Positions 1 to 7,873 of a stretch of DNA of 64,000 nucleotides are shown one piece after another (position 1 is the first letter of the stretch; every line of letters starts with the position of its first letter). The translations under genes were made by a program, and so were the position numbers. Under the pieces are notes generated by a model. It was not told the origin of the DNA, searched no databases, and was given only the letters and a program-made list of their open reading frames with translations. Origin of the DNA: Phycisphaerae bacterium (GTDB lineage Bacteria; Planctomycetota; Phycisphaerae; SM23-33); NCBI GenBank assembly GCA_030745875.1, contig JASLNT010000022.1:62001-126000 (forward strand), written 5' to 3'.

Positions 1-2
1 AC

Positions 3-896
3 AGCCACCCCACGAAAATCGCGATCCGCAACGACGGACGATGGGTCGCGGCGTTCAACGATTCCCTGTGGCTTGTCGACACCGAAAACAGGTGCGCATC
101 GATCCGGCTGAGAGGGCTCCCATCCGTCACTGAAGCATTCTTCACCCCAAAAGGTGATCGCCTGATAGATATGGGAAGGGATGCAACAGTTCGCATCTGG
201 CGCCAGAGACACCCCTTCTCGCAGGCCGGGGCCTACCAACTCCCCGAAACATGGGGCCTCTACGCCGTCGCGGCGCTCATGGTGTTCGGCGTGCAGTTGA
301 TCGCTGGCCTGGCCACCCAAAAAGCAACGAAACGAACCCTGCCCAAGCGACTCTGGATAACCGCCCTGCTATTCGGTCTGCTCGTCTCATTGTCAATCGC
401 AGACGAGATCACCGGTTACGCGGTCGATGAATTGTACGAACACGATTATGAGCAGTGGACGGTCAGCGGAGCGGTTATTAGCTGGGCGTTCAGTGCACTA
501 TGGATCCTGGCCGGGGTAAAGCTCCTGCGTCTTCGTCGCGGTTGGCGGACGTTCATACTGATACTGCTCGTGCTCGGAATGATAGTCGCAATAGTGCTTG
601 CGGGCATTTTGATAGTCGTGCTGGTGATGTGGATGCTGGGCTGGTATCAACCCTCAGCGATGACCGACCACGGCATGGTCATCCCCCCGGGCGTTACGAT
701 GTTCGGATTACTTCCGATTGGGTTGGCGATGTATTTCGCGATGTGGATCTGGTTGAGAAATCCGCAAGTTCGCGTCCTGTTCAAACCCGACCCGGATCCC
801 GGGGACGAGACGTCGCCCTCGGACGGACCGAGCGATAAGTCGCCAGGCGGAACTTCGCCCGAACGGGCGCGGGCGACAAGCGAACCGACATCTTGA
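3..896 (+). CDS. WD40-type membrane protein, C-terminal part
   Basis: The frame is open from base 3, so the gene begins before the window; the first in-window ATG (171) lies inside a WD-like blade ending DATVRIW and is not a real start. About 60 residues of beta-propeller-like sequence are followed by roughly five hydrophobic segments, the fourth very long and Ile/Val/Leu-rich. The protein ends in a Pro/Ser/Asp-rich cytoplasmic-type tail. WD40 propellers usually act as protein-binding platforms; fusion to a membrane domain suggests a membrane-tethered scaffold, perhaps the end of a larger kinase-WD40 type protein as is common in planctomycetes (inference). The missing N-terminus would decide the function. 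Confidence 0.7.
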   Translation, partial: SHPTKIAIRNDGRWVAAFNDSLWLVDTENRCASIRLRGLPSVTEAFFTPKGDRLIDMGRDATVRIWRQRHPFSQAGAYQLPETWGLYAVAALMVFGVQLIAGLATQKATKRTLPKRLWITALLFGLLVSLSIADEITGYAVDELYEHDYEQWTVSGAVISWAFSALWILAGVKLLRLRRGWRTFILILLVLGMIVAIVLAGILIVVLVMWMLGWYQPSAMTDHGMVIPPGVTMFGLLPIGLAMYFAMWIWLRNPQVRVLFKPDPDPGDETSPSDGPSDKSPGGTSPERARATSEPTS

Positions 897-987
897 AGAA
901 AATTCGCGGGAACCATGCCGCCCTTTGTTCGTCCAAGTGTGATATGGCGTACTACTTTATTCACAACACATCAGCAGGAACATCGTT

Positions 988-2445
988 ATGACTCGTTCGA
1001 TTTTTTACTGTTCTCTCGTCCTGACAGCGGGTTTGCTGGTTCGCCCCGCATTGGCGGCGCCAGCGAATTCTAATCTTACCGGACTGAATAAGTCTCTGGC
1101 GACGTGGAAAACTCTGAAGGCAAAGTGCGGGGGCAACTACTCTTACAAGATCCGTTGGTCGAGTTTCGTCGGCTTTGGAAACGAGACCGAAATCGTCTGC
1201 CGCCAGAACACGGTGACCCAGCGGAAATACCGAGAGTGGAAAAGCGGTCCGGGAATGGCCATACCAATGCCGATCAACCAGCCGAAACCCAAAGATGTCA
1301 CCTGGACCGAAACCGGAGCCCAGATCGGAACTAACAAGAAAGGCTCCCCGCCGAAAACGCTCGACGAACTCTACGCTGAAGCCCGCAAGATTCTGGCTAC
1401 GAAGTTGTCGACCCACCAGAGGCTGTACGTTCGCTACGACAAACAGGGACTTCTGCAATCGTGCTTCTACGTCGACACGCGAATCGCTGACGACGCCCCC
1501 CGCAAAGGCGTTATGATCTCCAGCATTACGCTGGGCAAACCCGGCGGCGGGACGAGCAAACCCTCGAAAGCAAAGACCATAAACCTGACGATCGCAGACA
1601 AGGGTAAAACGATCAAGGCGAATGTCGGCGACACGCTGCTTGTGAAACTCAAAGCCAGCCCGAGCACGGGATTTCTGTGGTCGCCGGAAAAGCTGGTTAA
1701 GACTTCGGCGCTTGAGTTCAAGTCACGGAAGTACGTAACTGACGCCAAAGGGGAGCCCATGCCCGGCCAGGGCGGAAAGACAACGTTTACGTACCAAGTG
1801 GTGAAAGCGGGCAAGGCGGTAATCTCGCTGAACCACCGACGCCCATGGGAGAAGGGTAAAAAGCCCGCCTCGACGTTCACCGTGACCATCGAAGCCAGCG
1901 GTAAGGCTCCGGTCAAAGTTCCAGTGAAGGTCGCTGGCGGTGATCCGAAAACAGTGGCGGCCGCATGGCTGGAAGGTCTTGGCGCCAAGGGCCTGGTGCT
2001 TGTGGAGAAGGGTCCCGCGCCAGGGTTTGTAGGGCGGAAGATCGCCGGGCGAAAGAGCACAATGTTCGTGTACAGCAAACCCGGGTGGTATCTCTCGCTT
2101 GGATTCAGCGGACCGATCACGCCAAAAACCCCGCTGAAAACACTGAAGCAGAGTTTCAAGTACATCGCTCTTAACCAACTGCCCACCCCGGGACTCAAGA
2201 TCGAGGGCTGGAGAATCCGCCCGCAAACGCCAAGGTCATCATTCCAAGACGGCGTGGAGTTCCTGTCATACGCAAATGGGAAGATCAAACTGCGCGTGAA
2301 GACAAAGTTCTTCGCCCTGTACGGACGTGACACCAGGGTCATGCTCCCCGCCGACGCGCCGAGCCCCAAAGGCACGTATTTCCAAATCCGCAAACCCTTC
2401 AGCCTTGACCTGACAATCGAAGCGCCGATGGCGATGAAGAAGTGA
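988..2445 (+). CDS. Secreted protein with chagasin-like (inhibitor I42) domain
   Basis: 485 aa. A signal peptide (residues 1-23, ending LAAPA) implies export. Residues about 30-175 form a Tyr/Trp-rich domain resembling the DUF6174 type. Residues about 195-300 carry the three loops of chagasin-family cysteine-protease inhibitors: SPSTGFLW (224-231, equivalent of NPTTG), PGQGG (259-263, the GxG loop) and HRRPW (283-287). In that family the three loops plug the active-site cleft of papain-like proteases. The remaining 180 residues are not recognised. The gene stands alone, with a hairpin after its stop. Inhibition of a cysteine protease is inferred from the loops only; bacterial I42 domains can also serve as simple Ig-like modules. 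Confidence 0.75.
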   Translation: MTRSIFYCSLVLTAGLLVRPALAAPANSNLTGLNKSLATWKTLKAKCGGNYSYKIRWSSFVGFGNETEIVCRQNTVTQRKYREWKSGPGMAIPMPINQPKPKDVTWTETGAQIGTNKKGSPPKTLDELYAEARKILATKLSTHQRLYVRYDKQGLLQSCFYVDTRIADDAPRKGVMISSITLGKPGGGTSKPSKAKTINLTIADKGKTIKANVGDTLLVKLKASPSTGFLWSPEKLVKTSALEFKSRKYVTDAKGEPMPGQGGKTTFTYQVVKAGKAVISLNHRRPWEKGKKPASTFTVTIEASGKAPVKVPVKVAGGDPKTVAAAWLEGLGAKGLVLVEKGPAPGFVGRKIAGRKSTMFVYSKPGWYLSLGFSGPITPKTPLKTLKQSFKYIALNQLPTPGLKIEGWRIRPQTPRSSFQDGVEFLSYANGKIKLRVKTKFFALYGRDTRVMLPADAPSPKGTYFQIRKPFSLDLTIEAPMAMKK

Positions 2446-2460
2446 GTTCTGTTCTGAAGA

Positions 2461-2482
2461 TTCGCACACCGGTCGGTGCGAA
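2461..2482 (+). terminator. Hairpin after the chagasin-like gene
   Basis: TTCGCA pairs with TGCGAA and the inner CCG with CGG across a 2-nt loop, with a CA bulge on the left arm. It sits 16 nt after the stop codon. No T-run follows, so it may be a weak or Rho-assisted terminator or just an mRNA end-stabilising hairpin. Confidence 0.3.
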
Positions 2483-2642
2483 GGACATGTCCGAGGAATC
2501 TGGCACGAATGGCTTGTGCAAACTCGGGCCGAATGCTAATCTCGTAAGGTGATGTTCGTGATTATCGCGAACCAGAACTCAACCGAGACCTCGTATGCCT
2601 CGCCATACGACGCTGTCGGCGCCCTGCAAAGGAAGGCCCTGC

Positions 2643-5600
2643 TTGCAAAATCACCGCACGGTACACTCACGCCGCCTCTTTGCTCTGGTATTGGCGGCGA
2701 CGGTCTGTTGCTCCGCACAGGCCGGGGGAAAAGCCAATTGGTTCGACGATCTGATGCAATTGCGTGCAAATCCGCAAACCAAATCACCAGGCGCCGTCAG
2801 GCGGACTAACGGTCCTGGTCTGGGAAGCAGAGTCTACACATTCGCCGTCTGGATCAAGACACAGAAAGGCGGTCCCCTGCTGGCGAGTTGTCCACCCTAC
2901 GGCGACTGGAATCGGGACGGTAAGGTCCTGTCAGTCAACAGCGCGTTGTTCTTCGAGGGGAGGGGTGTGGGGCGGATGCGGGGCAGAAAGAGGATCAAGG
3001 ACGGAAAGTGGCATCATGTTGCATTTGTGGGCGGGAAGCCCCACCGCATGTACGTAGACGGAAAACCCGACAGTTCGAAGGAGATGAAACACGCGCCAGA
3101 TGTGAAGTCCCACATTGTGAAGATCGGGTACGTGACGCACGACTACCCGTGGTTTGAGCGTCCGGCCGACTTCTTCGTCGGCTCCGTTGACGATCTCCGC
3201 TACTACGATCGCTCGCTCAGCGACGACGAGATCGCCGCGCTTGCTCGCGGAAAGGAGCCTACAGGTCCCAAACCGGTAAGCCATTGGACCTTCGACAAGG
3301 ACGGCCGCGACAGCACGGGGCATAACCACGCACTGCTCTCGAAAGGCGCCGCCCTGATCCCGGGCAAGATCGGTCAGGCCGTCAAGCTCGACAACAGCGC
3401 CCACATAGCGATATTCCAGGGCGACAGCTTCGCCAGGACCGTCTGGCGACTGGGCGAAAGGCCCAACGACCCGGCCGTGCGGAAACAGGTGCGATGGGCT
3501 CTGGAAGACGGAATTCTGACGCCGGACCTCACGACAGTTTCGCTCAAGGAAGCAGCCCAGCGCTACTGCAAGGCCATCAGCCAGCCGCGATCGTGGAGAA
3601 CCAGAGCCCAAACCCTCGCCGCCAAAGTTTCCAGCGTATCGGACCTGAAGGCAATACACGCGATCTACCTCGAATCGAAGCCCTACAGTTTCACGTTTTC
3701 CACGCTCGACGCGGCGCTTTCGCTGGCGAAGAAAACGCTTGAGATGGTCGAAGCCCACGCCCCTCGTCCCGACATGCGGAAGAGCCTGGCCGCCCTGGCG
3801 AGACAGGTGACCGAAGCTGGCGAGCACAAGTCCGCAAACATCGCAAAACTGCGGAGCGATATTCTCGCATTGCGGCGGCGGATCATTTTTTCGCACCCAG
3901 CCCTTGCGTTCGACAAACTCCTGGTTAACAAACGAAGCGGAGCCCTCCGCGGGCACATGGTCGACCAGTATCTCGGCAGGCACAGCACGCCCGGATCGGG
4001 CCTGACCCTGGTGGAGTCATGGAAAGACTCCCCGCGCGCCAAGCCTCTCCTGACCGACAAACTTCCGACAGGAACCACGTTCCATCCCGACATCTCCTAT
4101 GACGGCGGGAAGGTCATCTTCTCCTTCTGCGCCCACGGCGAGATGACCGGGAAGCAGACGAAGAACTCCGAGGCAAAGAAGCTGCTGAGGTTCTGGATCT
4201 ACGAAGCGGCGACCGATGGAAGCTGGATCAAACAACTCACCGGGAACTCCGCCGACCCGCTGAAAACATGGGATGACAGGCATACGGTTCTGGTCGAGGA
4301 CTGGGATCCGTGCTACCTGCCTGACGGCGGGTTTGCGTTTGTCTCCACGCGAAGCCAGGGCTATGGGCGGTGTCATGGTGCGCGCTACGCGCCGGCCTAT
4401 CTGCTTTACCGGGCCGACGAAGGCGGAGCCAACATTCGCCAGCTTTCGTACGGCGAGGCCAACGAATGGGACCCGGCGGTGCTGAACGACGGGCGCATCG
4501 TCTTTTCGCGATGGGATTACATCGACCGCAACAACACCATCTTCCAGAGCCTGTGGACAACCAGGCCCGACGGAACGGCGACGGCCCATTTTTATGGCAA
4601 TTACACTCCGGGTCCGTGCATGCTCGCAGAGTCGGCGCCTATTCCGGGCTCGCCGCAGATACTCAGCACCGCCACCGACCATCACGGCAGCACGAAGGGC
4701 TCAATCCTGATGATCGATCCTCGCCGTGGTCTGGACGGACCCAAACCGTTGCGAAAACTTACGCCCGAATTGGGCTTCCTCGAGGGCAGGCCTCCAGCAG
4801 GCACTCGCGAAACTCCCATGCCGCTCCACGGCATGGACGTCGGTCGAGGCCGCAAAGCCGCCACGCCTTTTCCTCTGACCGAAGAAATGTTCCTGGTCGC
4901 CATGCAAACGGAGGTCAAGGGCAAGTATGCAATCTACCTCGCTGACACACTGGGAGGGCGCGAACTGATCTACAGCGACGAAAATGAGGACTGTTTCGCC
5001 CCCCTGCCCGTAGCGCCCCGGAAGAAGCCCCCTGCCCTGCCCTGCTTCCTTCCGGAAAAACCCAAGGGCAAGAGCGGAACGTTCTTCGTGCAGAACATCT
5101 ACGTAAGCGCCCAGCCTCTGAAGGTCGGCTCGATCAAACACCTTCGTATCAACAAGATAGTCGGACAGCCCACCAGGGGCGTAACGCACCGAAGCTACGT
5201 CGGCGACGAGATCGCCAAGCAGGTTCTGGGAACAACTCCCGTGGCGGCCGACGGCTCGGCGTACTTCTCGGCTCCGGCGGGCGTGCCCCTGCAGTTCCAG
5301 GCCCTCGACGAGAAAGGCATGGCCGTGCTGACCATGCGGTCGCTGGTTTACCTCCATCCCGGGGAACACCAGGGCTGCGTAGGATGCCACGAACCGAAGA
5401 ACGCAACCGCCCCGCCCATGCGCAGGCGCCCGGCCACGCCGCCCAGCACGATCACACCTCCCGTGGGCCCGGCCTACGCCGGAGGGCTCAGCTTCGTCAC
5501 AAGGGTCCAACCGGTTCTTGACAGGTACTGCATCGGTTGCCACGGCCTGGGCGAAAAGCCCGCCGGCGACTTGACGCTTACGGGCAAATCGCCAGCCGCC

Positions 5601-6260
5601 GCAACCGGAAAGAAACAGAAGAAAGGGCAAACATTCAGCCTCGCCTACAAGCAGTTGCTGGCCAGGCCTGGGCTCATCCGAACCATCAATCACCAGGACA
5701 TGACCCATTTCAGCAAGCCCAAAGACTACTTCGCCCACGCCAGCAAACTGGCGCCGATGCTGCTGGCGGGCCATCCGGATAAGGACGGAAAGAAGCGCGT
5801 CACGCTGGACGACGAAAGCTGGCGGAGAATCGTGGACTGGCTGGATCTGAACGCACAGTTTTACGGCGATTACTCGAACAACCGCCTGAACACGCGGGAA
5901 GTCTCGCCGGAGGGCGAAAAGGCCCTGCGAGCCCATATCGCCAAAACGTTCGGCGACAAACTCGCCGCCCAACCGCTGGAAACCCTCGTCAACCGCGGCC
6001 TGATCACTGAGAGTCGCATACTAAAGGCCCCGCTTGCCAAATCCGCTGGCGGATGGCAGCAAATTCCCAACGGCTGGAACTCCACCGCCGACAGAGGCTA
6101 CAAGGAGATGCTCGCCATCGCCAAGAAGGTATTCAAGCCGCTGGAGCACCACGACATCGCCGGCACATGCGGCAGGGACGAAAAGTGCAAATGCGGCAAC
6201 TGCTGGATCCGCCTGGAGCGCAAACGCTACCTGACCCTGAGAAAAGCCGGAACACGGTAG
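2643..6260 (+). CDS. HzsA-related dihaem protein with LamG domain
   Basis: 1205 aa from a TTG at 2643, chosen because AAAGGAAGG lies 6 nt upstream and the protein then opens with a normal signal peptide (RRLFALVLAATVCCSAQAG). The ATG at 2595 has no visible ribosome site. Residues about 64-200 look like a LamG/concanavalin-type domain (WHHVAFV, YVDGKPD, VDDLRYYDRSLSDDEI). Then come PD40/TolB-like propeller blades (WDPCYLPDGG, EWDPAVLNDGRIVFSRWDY) and two CxxCH haem sites, CVGCH (912-916) and CIGCH (963-967). The C-terminus has a Cys cluster (CGRDEKCKCGNC). This matches planctomycete proteins related to the hydrazine synthase alpha subunit. True hydrazine synthesis is unlikely without the other subunits; a periplasmic c-type cytochrome role is inferred. 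A paralogue lies at 7874. Confidence 0.8.
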   Translation: MQNHRTVHSRRLFALVLAATVCCSAQAGGKANWFDDLMQLRANPQTKSPGAVRRTNGPGLGSRVYTFAVWIKTQKGGPLLASCPPYGDWNRDGKVLSVNSALFFEGRGVGRMRGRKRIKDGKWHHVAFVGGKPHRMYVDGKPDSSKEMKHAPDVKSHIVKIGYVTHDYPWFERPADFFVGSVDDLRYYDRSLSDDEIAALARGKEPTGPKPVSHWTFDKDGRDSTGHNHALLSKGAALIPGKIGQAVKLDNSAHIAIFQGDSFARTVWRLGERPNDPAVRKQVRWALEDGILTPDLTTVSLKEAAQRYCKAISQPRSWRTRAQTLAAKVSSVSDLKAIHAIYLESKPYSFTFSTLDAALSLAKKTLEMVEAHAPRPDMRKSLAALARQVTEAGEHKSANIAKLRSDILALRRRIIFSHPALAFDKLLVNKRSGALRGHMVDQYLGRHSTPGSGLTLVESWKDSPRAKPLLTDKLPTGTTFHPDISYDGGKVIFSFCAHGEMTGKQTKNSEAKKLLRFWIYEAATDGSWIKQLTGNSADPLKTWDDRHTVLVEDWDPCYLPDGGFAFVSTRSQGYGRCHGARYAPAYLLYRADEGGANIRQLSYGEANEWDPAVLNDGRIVFSRWDYIDRNNTIFQSLWTTRPDGTATAHFYGNYTPGPCMLAESAPIPGSPQILSTATDHHGSTKGSILMIDPRRGLDGPKPLRKLTPELGFLEGRPPAGTRETPMPLHGMDVGRGRKAATPFPLTEEMFLVAMQTEVKGKYAIYLADTLGGRELIYSDENEDCFAPLPVAPRKKPPALPCFLPEKPKGKSGTFFVQNIYVSAQPLKVGSIKHLRINKIVGQPTRGVTHRSYVGDEIAKQVLGTTPVAADGSAYFSAPAGVPLQFQALDEKGMAVLTMRSLVYLHPGEHQGCVGCHEPKNATAPPMRRRPATPPSTITPPVGPAYAGGLSFVTRVQPVLDRYCIGCHGLGEKPAGDLTLTGKSPAAATGKKQKKGQTFSLAYKQLLARPGLIRTINHQDMTHFSKPKDYFAHASKLAPMLLAGHPDKDGKKRVTLDDESWRRIVDWLDLNAQFYGDYSNNRLNTREVSPEGEKALRAHIAKTFGDKLAAQPLETLVNRGLITESRILKAPLAKSAGGWQQIPNGWNSTADRGYKEMLAIAKKVFKPLEHHDIAGTCGRDEKCKCGNCWIRLERKRYLTLRKAGTR

Positions 6261-6486
6261 TCCCTCTCCAAACCGAACACGTCGAATGTTAACATACCGC
6301 CGGCGGACCTGTGGACTAACAGCAAAACAAGGGGACCAAGACGGCTTAGCATCTCTCGATGAAAACCGGAGAAGATCAATTGCGATTGTGGTGGATTTTC
6401 CGGCAAAAGGGCTTGATATCCTGTTCGCCTCCTGTTAGGGTTCTGTAATAAACTGGGCACCAACATCAAACCAGGGAGAAAGACAG

Positions 6487-6700
6487 ATGCTGACAGTACA
6501 GAAAATCGAGACATCGGCATTGGAACCGTGGGAGCCCCCCTCAACGATCACGCCGTGGTTCAGGCGCCACCCTTGTGGCCGCTGAGAAGGCCGGACGGGC
6601 AGCTTTCCTTATCGAACGCATGCCGGCATATTGCGATCAGATCATCCTACGCTGGGAGAATATGACCCAAGAGAAGGCAAAGCTCCTTTCGGCCCGCTAA
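6487..6700 (+). pseudogene. Remnant of ParB-like/DNA methylase fusion gene
   Basis: A well-placed AGGGAGA precedes ATG 6487. The short frame reads MLTVQKIETSALEPWE, like the start of a ParB-type domain, then stops at 6586. From about 6554 another frame (6554-6700) reads GSGATLVAAEKAGRAAFLIE, then YCDQIILRWENMTQEKAKLL and a stop. That is the motif I region (GSGTTL-type) and C-terminal end of N6/N4 DNA methylases found in phage ParB-methylase fusions. The middle of the gene, more than 1 kb in intact relatives, is gone and the two ends are out of frame. It cannot make an active methylase. It is probably a scar of a lost prophage or mobile gene. The 226 bp before it hold no gene. Confidence 0.6.
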
Positions 6701-6781
6701 GGCTGAGAGAACCGATGACTCCGAGTATAACACTCGATCCTGTACGGTCCCATGCGGCCCCAATATGTGGAGACGGGATCC

Positions 6782-7732
6782 ATGACTGAAGTTCTGTTGG
6801 CCCGGCGTAAGGCGGCGGTGTTGGCGCCATCGCAATTGGCGTGTCTGGCGAAGATACCGACCGTCAATCTGACCGCTGGCTGCGCCCATAACTGTGTGTA
6901 CTGCTATGCGCGGAGCTATAGTCAGAATCCCGGGCGGGGGCGGATCACACTCTACGCCAACACGCTGGAGATGCTGCGGGCCGAACTTCCCCGCAAACGC
7001 AAACGCCCGCCAGCGGTCTACTTCAGCCCCTCCAGCGACGCCTTTCAGCCGGTCCCCCAAGTGCTGGAGCTCACTTACAAAATCTTCGAATTCTTGCTCG
7101 CCCAGAGAGTCGGCGTGGCGTTCCTGACCAAGGGAAAGATACCGGATCGTCACATGAATCTTTTGAAAGCTCACGCACCGAATGTCCATGCCGGGATCGG
7201 ACTAACAACGAGGGATGAACGTATCTCCAGGGCATTTGAGCCAGGCGCCGCACCGCCGGAGGCGCGTGTAGCGCAGATCGCCGCACTCAGGCAAGCCGGA
7301 ATCGACACACAGGTTCGCCTCGACCCGATCCTGCCCGGTCTGACAGATGACGAGGAGACCCTCAATGCCGTTTTCGCTACGCTGGGGCGATTGGACGTCC
7401 GCGATGTAGCAATCAGCACCGCCTTCATCAGGCCGTCCATTGCCCGAAACGTGCGTCATCATGTCCATGATAAGAAACTGGCCGAGACCTTCCTCCGCCA
7501 CTATAACCCCGGGGCGAAGCTGACTATGCATGGGGCTGGAACTTCCGTCACAATGCCCCCCGCTGCAACGCGCAAAGCGATCTACCAGCGAGTCAGGCGG
7601 CTAGCCGGCCGATACGGCATCGCCATTAAGATATGCACCTGTAAGAACGGTGATCTGGCCACCGACTCGTGTCACATCGCCGGGAATCCGAGCGGCAAGT
7701 CCCATGAGCCTGAACAACGCACTTTGTTCTAG
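6782..7732 (+). CDS. SPL-family radical SAM protein
   Basis: 316 aa from ATG 6782, preceded by GGAGA; the ATG 30 nt upstream has no ribosome site. The CxxxCxxC cluster GCAHNCVYCYAR (Cys 34, 38, 41) binds the 4Fe-4S cluster that cleaves S-adenosylmethionine. The pattern PPAVYFSPSSDAFQP, a TIM-barrel-like body and a Cys-bearing C-terminus (CTCKNG, then CHIAG) match the spore-photolyase-like (SPL) radical SAM family, which includes many members outside spore formers whose substrates are unknown. DNA photoproduct repair is only one possibility. It starts just after the dead methylase, so it may have arrived with the same element (inference). It ends 141 nt before the next gene. Confidence 0.8.
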   Translation: MTEVLLARRKAAVLAPSQLACLAKIPTVNLTAGCAHNCVYCYARSYSQNPGRGRITLYANTLEMLRAELPRKRKRPPAVYFSPSSDAFQPVPQVLELTYKIFEFLLAQRVGVAFLTKGKIPDRHMNLLKAHAPNVHAGIGLTTRDERISRAFEPGAAPPEARVAQIAALRQAGIDTQVRLDPILPGLTDDEETLNAVFATLGRLDVRDVAISTAFIRPSIARNVRHHVHDKKLAETFLRHYNPGAKLTMHGAGTSVTMPPAATRKAIYQRVRRLAGRYGIAIKICTCKNGDLATDSCHIAGNPSGKSHEPEQRTLF

Positions 7733-7774
7733 ACAAAGGCCCGCCAGGCTTTGCGCGTCGGGGATTTGTCTCGA

Positions 7775-7802
7775 TTGAGCCTTCCGGATCGGTCATTATA
7801 TT
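7775..7802 (+). promoter_or_regulatory. Candidate sigma-70-type promoter
   Basis: TTGAGC (7775-7780) and TATATT (7797-7802) are separated by 16 bp, about 70 nt ahead of the ATG at 7874. The -10 matches consensus at five of six places and the -35 at four. It is found by eye only. Confidence 0.35.
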
Positions 7803-7873
7803 CACATTGGCTCGTGAAGGTCGCGAGTTGGATACTATCTGACGCCACCAAGGCGCTGCGAGGCGAGATCCCT

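Noticed and set aside
4701..5972. 423-codon minus-strand frame opposite the first HzsA-related gene
   Set aside because: Antisense shadow with His/Arg/Val-rich composition and no recognisable domain; the CxxCH-bearing plus strand is the coding one.
2643..6260. Reading the HzsA-related genes as evidence for anammox
   Set aside because: No hydrazine synthase beta/gamma subunit, hydrazine dehydrogenase or multihaem partner genes are present; only the fold and two haem sites are shared.
6411..6439. Possible promoter TTGATA-17 bp-TAGGGT upstream of the methylase remnant
   Set aside because: The -10 matches consensus at only three of six places and the gene behind it is dead; not enough to list as a feature.
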